Below, piece after piece: positions 43,264-51,635 of a stretch of 64,000 bases of DNA; the stretch's first letter is position 1; each line of letters opens with the position of its first letter. Origin of the DNA: Paracoccaceae bacterium (lineage in GTDB: Bacteria > Pseudomonadota > Alphaproteobacteria > Rhodobacterales > Rhodobacteraceae). The translations under genes were made by a program, and so were the position numbers. Below the pieces are notes generated by a model. The model did no database searches, was not told where the DNA came from, and saw nothing but the letters and a program-made list of their open reading frames with translations. Location: positions 1-64,000 of the forward strand of contig JAHDEX010000013.1 of the NCBI GenBank assembly GCA_020628545.1, read 5' to 3'.

Positions 43264-43857
43264 ATGAAAGCCTTGATCGTGATCGACGTGCAAAATGACT
43301 TCTGCCCGGGGGGCGCATTGGCGGTGACTGAAGGAGATCAGATTGTACCGGGCATCAATGCGTTGATGGAGGATTTCGACGCGGTGGTTTTGACGCAAGA
43401 CTGGCACCCGGCTGGACATTCTTCTTTCGCGTCGAGCCATGAAGGCAAGGAACCAATGTCAGTGATTGATATGCCCTATGGACCTCAGGTGCTTTGGCCA
43501 GACCATTGTGTGCAGGGCGGCGGTGGTGCCGCGTTCCACAAGGACCTGAGGACGGACCCGGCCGATCTGATCATCCGCAAAGGTTACAATCCGGCCATCG
43601 ACAGTTATTCGGCGTTCTTTGAAAATGATCATTCGACGCCAACGGGTCTGCACGGATACCTCGAAACGCGGGGGATCAAGGATGTAACGATGGTTGGCCT
43701 CGCGACCGATTTTTGCGTGAATTATTCTGCGGTGGACGCGGCCAAACTGGGTTATGCGGTCACCGTTCGCACGGACCTGTGTCGCGGTATCGACTTTGAT
43801 GGATCGCTCGCCGCCGCGCTCGCAGGAATGGCTGATGCGGGCGTAACCGTTTCTTAA
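43264..43857 (+). CDS. pncA: Nicotinamidase PncA
   Basis: Cytoplasmic amidohydrolase (197 aa) converting nicotinamide to nicotinate in NAD salvage. Catalytic Asp in IDVQNDFCPGG, metal-binding DWHPAGH, the Lys in IRKGYNP, and the nucleophile Cys in GLATDFCVNYSAVDA. The ATG at 43264 has GAAGGAGA at ideal distance. The next enzyme of the route, nicotinate phosphoribosyltransferase, is at 61434 in this window. Confidence 0.95.
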   Translation: MKALIVIDVQNDFCPGGALAVTEGDQIVPGINALMEDFDAVVLTQDWHPAGHSSFASSHEGKEPMSVIDMPYGPQVLWPDHCVQGGGGAAFHKDLRTDPADLIIRKGYNPAIDSYSAFFENDHSTPTGLHGYLETRGIKDVTMVGLATDFCVNYSAVDAAKLGYAVTVRTDLCRGIDFDGSLAAALAGMADAGVTVS

Positions 43858-43955
43858 CAGTGTTCACAATCCGGGCCGTCACCGCGATGTGACTTGCTGC
43901 CAACAGGCCTTTTGGGGTTGAGTGGGGGTAAGCATAACAATCAGCGGAGGGTCCC

Positions 43956-44420
43956 ATGACCATATCACGAATAGCGGCCAGCCTGTTGGCACCGGCCCTT
44001 CTGGCGTGGGGCGCACCGGCGCTTGCCACAGAAGGGGAGCGGATTGAGGTCACGGGAGAGATTATCGACACCTGGTGCTATTTCTCTGGCGTGATGGGCG
44101 GCCCTGACGCGGTGGTCGGCACGGCGCACCACACTTGCGCACTGTGGTGTTCCGCCGGTGGTATCCCTGTGGGTCTGCTTGCCGAAGATGGCACGGTCTA
44201 CATGGTTCTCAAGATCAAAGAAGATGACGCGAGCGCTGGGGGCGATACACAACTGAGATTGGCCAGCCATACGGTTACGGCTGACGGTATGCTCTACCAG
44301 CGTGATGGCTTGAACTATCTGGTGGTGGAAGACGTCGTTTCAGACCTCGATATCACAAACTTCAACGCTGAAGACTACGGCACTGTGCCACCCTTCGCGA
44401 TCCCCAAAGAGGAAAGGTAA
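43956..44420 (+). CDS. Exported cysteine-rich protein A, unknown function
   Basis: 154 aa with a signal peptide (about 1-24, ending PALA). The mature domain reads EVTGEIIDTWCYF, then HHTCALWCSAGGIPVGLLAEDGTVYMVL, and a later beta segment around YLVVEDVV. Three cysteines and two adjacent histidines could bind a metal or form a disulfide. The order of strands suggests a small beta-barrel (OB-like). The neighbouring protein at 44426 has the same arrangement, so the two look like diverged duplicates. It begins a cluster with a SCO copper chaperone and a rhodanese. I know no characterised relative. Confidence 0.8.
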   Translation: MTISRIAASLLAPALLAWGAPALATEGERIEVTGEIIDTWCYFSGVMGGPDAVVGTAHHTCALWCSAGGIPVGLLAEDGTVYMVLKIKEDDASAGGDTQLRLASHTVTADGMLYQRDGLNYLVVEDVVSDLDITNFNAEDYGTVPPFAIPKEER

Positions 44421-44425
44421 GCGTC

Positions 44426-45010
44426 ATGAAAGCATTACTGACAGCTGCACTTTGCCTGACAACAAGCGTTGCGATGGCACAGGAAAACGATCCGTGGGCG
44501 TTTGAGGAAGGATCCGAGGCGCGGTCCTGGAACCTGTTCGCGGAAATTCCGGCGACGTTCGAGGCGGAAGTTGTGGATTTGCTGTGCGAAGTTGCAGGTA
44601 ATTGCGTTGACAACTGCGGTGACGGCAAGCGCCAGCTTGGCCTGCTGCGCACGGCAGACAACGCTTTGATTTACCCGAACAAGAACAACCAGACGTCCTT
44701 CAACGGTGCCGTGGCAGACCTTCTGCCCTACTGCGGCCAGATGGTTGAGGTTGATGGTTTGATCCTTGATGATCCGGACCTCGGCGCGGTGAATATCTAC
44801 CAGCTTCAAACAATCCGTCTTGCAGGCGAGACCGAGTGGAATAAAGCGAACCAGTGGACAAAAGCCTGGGAGGCGGCCAATCCCGGTGCCGAGGGCAAAG
44901 GCCCGTGGTTCCGCCGCGATCCGCGTGTGCTGGCTGAGATCGCCGAGGAAGGCTATTTTGGTCTTGGGCTGGAAAAGGATGAAGAAATCAAGGACGCGAT
45001 CTTCGAATGA
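44426..45010 (+). CDS. Exported cysteine-rich protein B, unknown function
   Basis: 194 aa with a signal peptide (about 1-19, ending AMA). The core AEVVDLLCEVAGNCVDNCGDGKRQLGLL, then ALIYPNKN and PYCGQMVEVDGLILDD, mirrors protein A: a V-x-x-E-VVD-x-x-C strand, a second C-x3-C or C-x2-C group, then GLL and a DG/N-turn strand. A Trp- and charge-rich C-terminal extension (about 135-194) is specific to B. Its stop overlaps the SCO gene start by 4 bp, so it is coupled to copper delivery. Function unknown; a periplasmic thiol or metal protein is inferred. Confidence 0.8.
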   Translation: MKALLTAALCLTTSVAMAQENDPWAFEEGSEARSWNLFAEIPATFEAEVVDLLCEVAGNCVDNCGDGKRQLGLLRTADNALIYPNKNNQTSFNGAVADLLPYCGQMVEVDGLILDDPDLGAVNIYQLQTIRLAGETEWNKANQWTKAWEAANPGAEGKGPWFRRDPRVLAEIAEEGYFGLGLEKDEEIKDAIFE

Positions 45011-45561
45011 TGCGCGTTCTGATACTCTTTGGCCTTTGTGCGGCCCCGTCTGGGGTCGCAGCACAGGGCCTGCCTGGTATGGTCGGGGGGGAATATTCCC
45101 TGACCAACCAATACGGTGACACGCATACGCAGGCCGATCCTGACGGCAAAACGCAGCTCTTGTTCTTTGGGTACGCGAATTGCCAGCAAATCTGCTCGTC
45201 CGTCCTGCCGCAAATGGCTGTCGTCGCGGATGAGATTGCGGCCAAGACAGGGACTGAAATCCGCCCGGTGATGATCACCGTTGATCCAGTTGTTGATACG
45301 GTCGAAAATATCGGACCGGCGCTGATGCTGTACCACGATGATTTTATCGGTTTAACAGGCAGTGATGCGGCGCTTCAGGTGGCCTATGACGCTTTCTCGA
45401 TCGAGAAAGAGTTTCTGTTTGAAGATCCGGAATACGGCCCCGTTTATGCGCATGGGAGCTTTATGTATCTGCTGGATGGCGACGGGAACACATTAACCCT
45501 GATCCCCCCGATCCTGTCAGATGATGAGATCGTGGCAATCATTTCCAACTATGTGGGCTGA
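45007..45561 (+). CDS. SCO1/SenC-family copper chaperone
   Basis: 184 aa, exported thioredoxin-fold protein (signal peptide about 1-20). The Cu-binding motif C-x3-C in GYANCQQICSSVLP and the distal His in YAHGSFMYLLD are present, so copper binding should be intact. The ITVDPVVDTVENIGP segment follows the family pattern. SCO proteins load copper into cytochrome oxidase Cu-A or act as thiol reductants. No oxidase gene is near; its partners are the two cysteine-rich proteins and the rhodanese. Confidence 0.92.
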   Translation: MMRVLILFGLCAAPSGVAAQGLPGMVGGEYSLTNQYGDTHTQADPDGKTQLLFFGYANCQQICSSVLPQMAVVADEIAAKTGTEIRPVMITVDPVVDTVENIGPALMLYHDDFIGLTGSDAALQVAYDAFSIEKEFLFEDPEYGPVYAHGSFMYLLDGDGNTLTLIPPILSDDEIVAIISNYVG

Positions 45562-45563
45562 CG

Positions 45564-46046
45564 ATGGATCGACGCGCATTTATCGGGGCGGGGGCGCTCG
45601 TCGCTTTATCGGCGGGTGGCTTCGTCGCCGCTGACGGGCAAAACCTCTTTTACACCGCGATCACGCCAGATTTTCCGGGCGGCGTAATCTCTGCCCCTGA
45701 TGCGCATGCCAAAGCCGTCGCAGGTGATATCGTTCTGGTTGATATCCGCAGGCCAGACGAATGGGACAAAACAGGGTCAGGCGAAGGGGCGCATCGTATC
45801 GATCTGCGTGTGGCCGACTTTGCCGAGCAGGTAAAAGCGGCGGCCGACGGAAACTTTGATGCGCCGATTGCGCTGATCTGCGCGCGCGGCGTGCGCTCTG
45901 CACGAACGTCCAACCAGCTGCTGGAGGCGGGCTTTACCAACATCATTGATGTGCCGGAGGGAATGCTTGGATCGGCCGCAGGGCCCGGTTGGCTGGAGAG
46001 AGGACTACCGCTTGTTCACGAAGATTACGCGCCGCCTGGCGCTTAG
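45564..46046 (+). CDS. Exported single-domain rhodanese
   Basis: 160 aa. The N-terminus MDRRAFIGAGALVALSAGG looks like a twin-arginine (Tat) signal. A rhodanese domain follows (about 45-145) with DIRRPDEW and active-site Cys in LICARGVRSARTS. The loop has the six residues after Cys typical of sulfur-handling rhodaneses. It begins 2 bp after the SCO stop. Likely role: carrying or transferring sulfane sulfur in the periplasm, perhaps for proteins A and B (inference). Confidence 0.88.
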   Translation: MDRRAFIGAGALVALSAGGFVAADGQNLFYTAITPDFPGGVISAPDAHAKAVAGDIVLVDIRRPDEWDKTGSGEGAHRIDLRVADFAEQVKAAADGNFDAPIALICARGVRSARTSNQLLEAGFTNIIDVPEGMLGSAAGPGWLERGLPLVHEDYAPPGA

Positions 46047-46863
46047 CCTCGTCGCGACAGGGTTTGCGACCAGTGCGCAGGCGGGGTGTGGCCCCGACCC
46101 GGACCCGTGCGAAGTGGCTTTGGGCACATACCATATCGCTTTGCCGGACGACCCCGGCAGCGCAGTTCCAGCGCTGATGTTTCTGCATGGCGCGGGCGGG
46201 TCTGGCAATGGCTCGACGCGGCCGGGTGGAATGGCGGACAATCTGAATGCGCGCGGCTATGCGGTTATTGGCCCGAACGGTCTGCAACGCCCGAACAGTC
46301 GCTTCGGACCGGGATGGTCCTTCCATCCTGAAAGACCGCAACAGCGCGATGAGATGGCGTTTTTCAAACAGATTGCTGATGATGCCGCCGCGCGTTTTGG
46401 GATTGATCGATCTCAGATCGTGTTGGGTGGTTTCTCCATTGGTGGGTCCATGGCGAGCTACATCGCCTGCCAGGAACCAACAGTCTTTGCAGCTTACGCG
46501 CCTGTCGGCGGCAGTTTCTGGCGGCCGCATCCCACCGAGTGTGCGGGACCTGTGAAGCTGCTCCACACCCATGGGTGGCAAGACAAGACAGTGCCGCTGG
46601 AAGGTCGCCCTTTAGGTGGGGGCGCGATTTATCAGGGTGATGTCTGGCATGCGATGGGCGTCTGGCGCGCTGAAAACAGCTGCGACGGCCTGCGCGCTGA
46701 CACGTTTGACACCGATGGCGCCTTCTGGGTGCGCCGCTGGGAGGAATGTGCACCGGGCACGGCGCTGGAGTTTCTGTTGCACCCCGGCGGGCATGGCATT
46801 CCACGGGGTTGGTCGGGCTACATGGCGGATTGGTTTGAAACCGTGACACAGGATCAAGACTGA
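46012..46863 (+). CDS. LpqC-like polyhydroxybutyrate depolymerase/esterase family protein
   Basis: 283 aa, exported alpha/beta hydrolase. The start used is TTG at 46012, giving a signal peptide (ITRRLALSLVATGFATSAQA) and preceded by GGAGAGAGG; the earlier in-frame ATGs at 45946 lie in the rhodanese gene and give no signal. Oxyanion and nucleophile motifs: MFLHGAGGSGNG and the GFSIGGSMA elbow (Ser). Catalytic His probably in HPGGHGIPRGW. Cysteines at C24, C29 and others suggest disulfides. Overlaps the rhodanese by 35 bp. Confidence 0.83.
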   Translation: MFTKITRRLALSLVATGFATSAQAGCGPDPDPCEVALGTYHIALPDDPGSAVPALMFLHGAGGSGNGSTRPGGMADNLNARGYAVIGPNGLQRPNSRFGPGWSFHPERPQQRDEMAFFKQIADDAAARFGIDRSQIVLGGFSIGGSMASYIACQEPTVFAAYAPVGGSFWRPHPTECAGPVKLLHTHGWQDKTVPLEGRPLGGGAIYQGDVWHAMGVWRAENSCDGLRADTFDTDGAFWVRRWEECAPGTALEFLLHPGGHGIPRGWSGYMADWFETVTQDQD

Positions 46864-46872
46864 CCTTATTGC

Positions 46873-46888
46873 GCGCCCTGCCGGGCGC
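46873..46888 (+). terminator. GC hairpin after the LpqC-like gene
   Basis: GCGCCC-TGCC-GGGCGC, a 6-bp stem with a 4-nt loop, 10 bp after the stop. No T run follows, but the position fits a transcript end for the exported-protein cluster. Confidence 0.5.
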
Positions 46889-46954
46889 ACGACATGAATT
46901 GGTTTCTCATAGCGCAGCTTGGTCAGTCCGCAAAACCTACCTGCTCAAGGGGCT

Positions 46955-46995
46955 GGGTGGGAGCCTCCGGCGGAGGTATTTTTATCCAAAAGAAG
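46955..46995. repeat. Rhodobacteraceae-type intergenic repeat near opgH
   Basis: The sequence GGGAGCCTCCGGCGGAGG (hairpin CCTCC-GGC-GGAGG at 46964-46976) is followed by TATTTTTATCCAAAAGAAG. The order hairpin, GGTATTT, then A-rich AAGAAG is shared with the element at 18808-18880. It lies between convergent genes. Confidence 0.6.
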
Positions 46996-47003
46996 ACCAG
47001 CCG

Positions 47004-48899
47004 TTATTCCGCCGGGACGGTCGGATCAGGCTGTGAAAGGACATGGGCGAAGCGTTTCCGTTCCGCCATAGCCGTACGAATAATGTCGGGCGCATTCAGG
47101 TGTTCCGGGGTGCCCATCTGGCGTGCGGACCAGCGCGCGGCGCCGAGGTTCAGGCCGCTGAGAGCCGACAGCAGGACCGCGCCTGCAAGGCTGATGGCGA
47201 TGGGGAGAAGCCACAAGGTCACAAGCCCTTGCGCCATACCGATCACCAGCAGCCACCCCATCACGGTCTCAACAAGATGAAACTTGATCATCGCGGCCCA
47301 TGAATAGCGGCCACCGCGCCGTTGTTGCGGCGCCCAACTTTCCCGGAAGCCCAAGGCGGTCCGGATCACGGCAATGGTCTGCTGCACCATCATGATGGGG
47401 GCGTAGAGGATCGACAGGGTGATTTCGAGGATCAGGGACCAGACGAATTGGAAGAAGCCTCCCATCTCACGCATTTTGATGCCCGCGTGGTTGGCGGCGG
47501 CTGCACCCATCATCTTTGGAGCCAGCAGCATGCCGTACATGAACGCAAGGATGGCGACGGCATTGCCGGTTGTCATTTTGGGCCAGCTGACCTGCGGATC
47601 AAAGCCAGAGAAATACGTAATCGCGCTCGTCTCCTGACCGTTACCGATCAGGGCCCAGACCAGAAGAAGTGCGAACCAGGCCGGTGACATCAGATACCCC
47701 ATCGCGCCACTGACAAGATGAAAGCGGCTGACGGCATGAAAGCCGCGGGTTCCGACAAGACCAAGGTGTTGCAGGTTGCCCTGGCACCAACGCCTGTCAC
47801 GCAGCACGTAGTCGATGAGTGTCGCTGGCACCTCTTCGTAGGAGCCACCGATGCGCGGCAGGAAGCGCACGGACCACCCGGCGCGGCGCAACAGCCCGGC
47901 TTCGACAAAGTCATGGCTGAGGATCAGTTTTCCTTTGCCGCCCCGCCCCTTCACCTTTGGAAGTCCTGCGCAGGAGGCAAAAGCCGCCGTCCGGATGATG
48001 GCGTTATGGCCCCAATAGTTGCCTTCCCGATCCGTCCATTTCGCAAGGCCCTCTGCCAGCGCCGCGCCGTAGACACGGTTGGAGAATTGCTGCACGCGCC
48101 CGAATAAGGTTTGCGCCCCAAAGAGGGTTGGGAAAGATTGGATCAGGCCAGCACTGTCGTCCATGGCCATGGCATCCGTGAGGCCGATAATCGCATCGCC
48201 GCTCATCAGACTATCGGCGTCGAGCACGAGCATCGCGGCGTAGCGGCCACTCCACTGTGCGATCCAGTCGCTCAGGTTGCCAACTTTCCTATCGGTATTC
48301 GTTTCGCGCCTGCGGTAGTACAAATTGGACGAAAATCCGCGCTCTGCGCGCAACGCGAGAAACGCGCGTTCCTCCTGGTCGGCGATCACCGGGTCGCGCG
48401 TGTCTGACAGGATGAAGAGGTCATAACTGTGGACATGTGGATGGTTGTCCAGTGCCGTGAGCATCGCCACGGCATTGCCAAAAACATCCGCAGTATCTTC
48501 ATTGTAAATCGGTACCAGCAGCGCGACGTCGAGGGGTTCAACGGGTCCACGCACCCGCAGCTTGGGGCGGGATAACATGAGGGTCGTCACGCCCAAAAGG
48601 GCGGTGCTGACAGACAATGCGATCCAGAAGAAGGTAAAGGCGATCAGCCCGATGACGACGCCTTCGAAGGCCGAAAAGCCGTCCATGGCAAACCAGTCCG
48701 TGAAGGCAGCGATCAACGCACCTGTTGCCAGGATCGCAGGCAGGAAGGTTGCAATGCGCCAGAAACGTGTGATCGAGGCCGATGACGTCTCAGGCGCAGC
48801 GTCATCGCGGTAGGGGCGATCAAGTGCCTGTACAGGCATCGCCGTGGGTGCCACGGGTGGCATCCAATCAGTGGATAGAGGCGCCCTTAAATCGTCCAT
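47004..48899 (-). CDS. opgH: Glucans biosynthesis glucosyltransferase H (OpgH/MdoH)
   Basis: 631 aa inner-membrane family 2 glucosyltransferase polymerising UDP-glucose to the backbone of osmoregulated periplasmic glucans. Two N-terminal helices (about 45-105). The catalytic cytoplasmic domain has VALLVPIYNED, the Asp in LVLDADSLMSGD, and the RDRRWCQGNLQH (QxxRW-like) motif. Several helices lie in the C-terminal half. ATG at 48899 lies within the opgG stop region; a TTG at 48911 is possible. Last of opgC-opgG-opgH. Confidence 0.94.
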   Translation of the reverse strand: MDDLRAPLSTDWMPPVAPTAMPVQALDRPYRDDAAPETSSASITRFWRIATFLPAILATGALIAAFTDWFAMDGFSAFEGVVIGLIAFTFFWIALSVSTALLGVTTLMLSRPKLRVRGPVEPLDVALLVPIYNEDTADVFGNAVAMLTALDNHPHVHSYDLFILSDTRDPVIADQEERAFLALRAERGFSSNLYYRRRETNTDRKVGNLSDWIAQWSGRYAAMLVLDADSLMSGDAIIGLTDAMAMDDSAGLIQSFPTLFGAQTLFGRVQQFSNRVYGAALAEGLAKWTDREGNYWGHNAIIRTAAFASCAGLPKVKGRGGKGKLILSHDFVEAGLLRRAGWSVRFLPRIGGSYEEVPATLIDYVLRDRRWCQGNLQHLGLVGTRGFHAVSRFHLVSGAMGYLMSPAWFALLLVWALIGNGQETSAITYFSGFDPQVSWPKMTTGNAVAILAFMYGMLLAPKMMGAAAANHAGIKMREMGGFFQFVWSLILEITLSILYAPIMMVQQTIAVIRTALGFRESWAPQQRRGGRYSWAAMIKFHLVETVMGWLLVIGMAQGLVTLWLLPIAISLAGAVLLSALSGLNLGAARWSARQMGTPEHLNAPDIIRTAMAERKRFAHVLSQPDPTVPAE

Positions 48900-50407
48900 C
48901 GATAGAGCCAAACCTCACTGATCGGGGTGCCATCGACGTGCATCTGCGCCCGCATTTCAACGGCTTTCGCGTCACCCGGCAGAAACGAGAATGCCAGACG
49001 TACGCCACCGGTGCCTGGATTGCGTTGCAAGATACCTTCGGAGATTTCACCGGTGTTGGAGCGGACAGTCAGCGTGACCTCCGATAGGTCGTCTGGCAGC
49101 ATTGGGTGATCGGCAAAATCAATTGCGACGACGTTTTTGACCTGATCGAAGCCCTTGCCGATGCGGGTGTTTGTCACACGGGCCACGTCAGGCACATTGT
49201 CCGGCTCATCGCCCCAAGCCATTTGATAGCTAAAGCTGTAGTTCGATCCAGCCGGGATCGGTTCTCTTGGGCGCCAGTAGGCGACAATGTTGTCGTAGAT
49301 TTCTTTGTCCGCCGGAATCTCAACCAGTTCGACGATGCCGGCGCCCCAATCCTCACCTGGTGTGATCCAAAGGGATGGGCGGTTTTCGTAGTGAGCCTCA
49401 AGGTCGGCGTAGTCGTCGGCGCGACGATTGCGTTGCATCAGGCCAAACCCTTTTGGGTTCTCGTCAACGAATGAGCTGATCTGGACGCGTGTTGGGTTCG
49501 CGAGCGGCCGCCACAGCTTTTCGCCGTTTCCGTTCCAGACCATCAGGCCTTCGCTGTCGTGGACGGCGGGCCGGAAATCATCAAACCGGACACGGTTTGT
49601 CTCATCGAAGAAGAACATCGATGTGAGCGGGCCGAGACCCACGTGGAGGAGATCAACGCGGGGATAAAGCGTGCCAGCGACATCCACCATCGTTGGCTCG
49701 CCCGGTGCGCCATGACTGATACGGAACGTATAGGCACCGGTTGTCGATGGACCATCGAGGAGAGCGTGCACGACGAACTCAGTATCGCCGGGTTCGGCGG
49801 CTTCGACCCAGAAATGCGTAAAGTCGGGAAATTCTTCGCCATTGGGGTCGCCGGTGCGCAACGCCAGACCGCGCGCAGAGAGGCCGTAGTTCTGACCGTT
49901 CGCAATGCCCCGGAAATAGGAGGCACCCTGGAATACGAAGAATTCGTTGAAGAGGCCTTTTTCGGCAAGTTCAGCCCGCAAGCGGAAACCGGAATAGCCC
50001 ATCGTCTCGTCAATCGGCAGTTCTGGAAACTGATCTGTGGTGGCGAAAAGGTTGATATCAAAGCCAAGGGTTTTCGCGATCCCGTCTTCGACAAGGTTCA
50101 CCTGGGTGGGACGCGGCACGTAAAGACCGGCGGTGAAGAGGTCCATCTTCATCGGGCGGTCCTCGTCGATCCAAACCGCATTGCGTGGATCAAACCAGAT
50201 ATGGTTGAACTCATCATAGCTCAGATCAAGCCATGGCTGCGGGATCATCGGCTGGGGAACGTAGTCGCGACCGGCGAGATTCTTGGCCATCTCATGCACC
50301 ATGGATGGGTCAAACGGGGTTTCCGCGATCACCAGTTCTGGTTTCGCAAAAACGGGTGTTGCAGCAGTTGCGGCCAGACCGGCCAATAGGGCGCGACGTG
50401 AAATCAT
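48887..50407 (-). CDS. opgG: Glucans biosynthesis protein G (OpgG/MdoG), Tat-exported
   Basis: 506 aa periplasmic protein with two beta domains, required to form or branch the glucan backbone. The N-terminus MISRRALLAGLAATAATPVFA is a Tat-type signal, more like OpgD than the Sec-exported OpgG of E. coli. Motifs: LSYDEFNHIWFDPRNAVW, HYENRPSLWITPGEDWG and SYQMAWGDEPD. The ATG at 50407 overlaps opgC by 4 bp; upstream codons to 50512 belong to opgC. Overlap with opgH is 13 bp. Confidence 0.93.
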   Translation of the reverse strand: MISRRALLAGLAATAATPVFAKPELVIAETPFDPSMVHEMAKNLAGRDYVPQPMIPQPWLDLSYDEFNHIWFDPRNAVWIDEDRPMKMDLFTAGLYVPRPTQVNLVEDGIAKTLGFDINLFATTDQFPELPIDETMGYSGFRLRAELAEKGLFNEFFVFQGASYFRGIANGQNYGLSARGLALRTGDPNGEEFPDFTHFWVEAAEPGDTEFVVHALLDGPSTTGAYTFRISHGAPGEPTMVDVAGTLYPRVDLLHVGLGPLTSMFFFDETNRVRFDDFRPAVHDSEGLMVWNGNGEKLWRPLANPTRVQISSFVDENPKGFGLMQRNRRADDYADLEAHYENRPSLWITPGEDWGAGIVELVEIPADKEIYDNIVAYWRPREPIPAGSNYSFSYQMAWGDEPDNVPDVARVTNTRIGKGFDQVKNVVAIDFADHPMLPDDLSEVTLTVRSNTGEISEGILQRNPGTGGVRLAFSFLPGDAKAVEMRAQMHVDGTPISEVWLYRWTI

Positions 50408-51618
50408 CCGGTTGCAGACTTTCTCCAAGGTTGGCTTTTGAACCAAGCGGCTGTGTAGGCGATGCCGATCAAGAATGCCCAGCCCAACACGTTGCTTAAC
50501 GCAACAGGCCAAGCACCGTTCCCAGTCTGATCAAGAATAAAGCCCACAAAGATGGACAGCATCATTGAGACCATGAATACAGCGAGAGATTGCTGACCGA
50601 CCTTCGTCAGCACGGTGACAAGGAACTTGCCCACTTTGCCGATTGCCGTGCGCCCCTCTACGATCAGGCGGCGACCACCGTTACCTGCGATGGCATAGGC
50701 CAGATAGGCCACGCAAAGGAAGTGGATGAAGCGCACAAGCCCAATGTCTGTCTTGGAAATCCACATAGCGTTCGCGACGCGCCAGTCCTGCGCCCATGAA
50801 AAACCCCACTCACGGATTGCAACGTGGCTCAGGCTCATGAAACCGATCGTGATAATTGCGGCGATGGTCACCAGGACCTTGTTCACTGGTGGAGTTGGGA
50901 TCCAACCGCGCACGAGGGCGAAGCCGGTAAAGAAGACTAGTTGCCAGGCAAACGGGTTGAAGAACCACTGGCGGTCATTTGTGAAGGACGCGGGCAGGCC
51001 GATGATGAACCTCTCAAGCCCAAGCGACTGGAGAAGCCGCGTCTGCCCCATGAACCAAACCACTGCCATAAACGCGAAAACCAGCTCTATCCGGACATAA
51101 GATAGCGCCATGATCAGCGGCATCATCAGCAGGATCACGATATACATCGGCAGGATGTCAAAATAGTTTGGCACGTAGGTCATGGTCAGCAGACCAAACA
51201 ATGCCTCCGGTGTGTTATTCAAAAACACCTGCAATGCGAGGGAGTTCACGTAAAGCTTTTCAAACGCGAAGCTGTCCAAAATGATCAGCATGAACAAAAG
51301 CGCAAAGAACAGGCAGATGTGGGCCCAGTAGACCTGCCAGCAGCGGAACAACACGCGTGCAGTGCCGAGCACCCAGCCGCGACGGTCGTAACTTGTGCCG
51401 AACGCGATGGCTGAAGCCATGCCGGAGCAGAAGACAAAGATCTCTGTTGCGTCCGAGAACCCGAACCGCCCGGGAATCCAGTCACCCCAATAGTTGTTGG
51501 GCGCGTGGCTCGTGAAAATGATGAGCATGGCGATGCCGCGATAGAAGTCGAGCCGCGGATCGCGGACTCGCCCCTGAACTGGGGGCGCGAGTGTGGGAGT
51601 GGCAGCAGCCATATTCAT
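50404..51618 (-). CDS. opgC: OpgC-family membrane acyltransferase
   Basis: 404 aa with about ten membrane helices, of the acyltransferase-3-like OpgC family that transfers succinyl groups to periplasmic glucans. Starts with RDPRLDFYRGIAMLIIFTSHAPNNYWG, the conserved first helix with the catalytic-type His. ATGs at 51618 and 51612 are both possible. First gene of the opg operon; 17 bp after the TPR gene stop in the same direction, so the TPR gene may be read with it. Confidence 0.9.
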   Translation of the reverse strand: MNMAAATPTLAPPVQGRVRDPRLDFYRGIAMLIIFTSHAPNNYWGDWIPGRFGFSDATEIFVFCSGMASAIAFGTSYDRRGWVLGTARVLFRCWQVYWAHICLFFALLFMLIILDSFAFEKLYVNSLALQVFLNNTPEALFGLLTMTYVPNYFDILPMYIVILLMMPLIMALSYVRIELVFAFMAVVWFMGQTRLLQSLGLERFIIGLPASFTNDRQWFFNPFAWQLVFFTGFALVRGWIPTPPVNKVLVTIAAIITIGFMSLSHVAIREWGFSWAQDWRVANAMWISKTDIGLVRFIHFLCVAYLAYAIAGNGGRRLIVEGRTAIGKVGKFLVTVLTKVGQQSLAVFMVSMMLSIFVGFILDQTGNGAWPVALSNVLGWAFLIGIAYTAAWFKSQPWRKSATG

Positions 51619-51635
51619 GCGTTTTCAGGTCCGGG

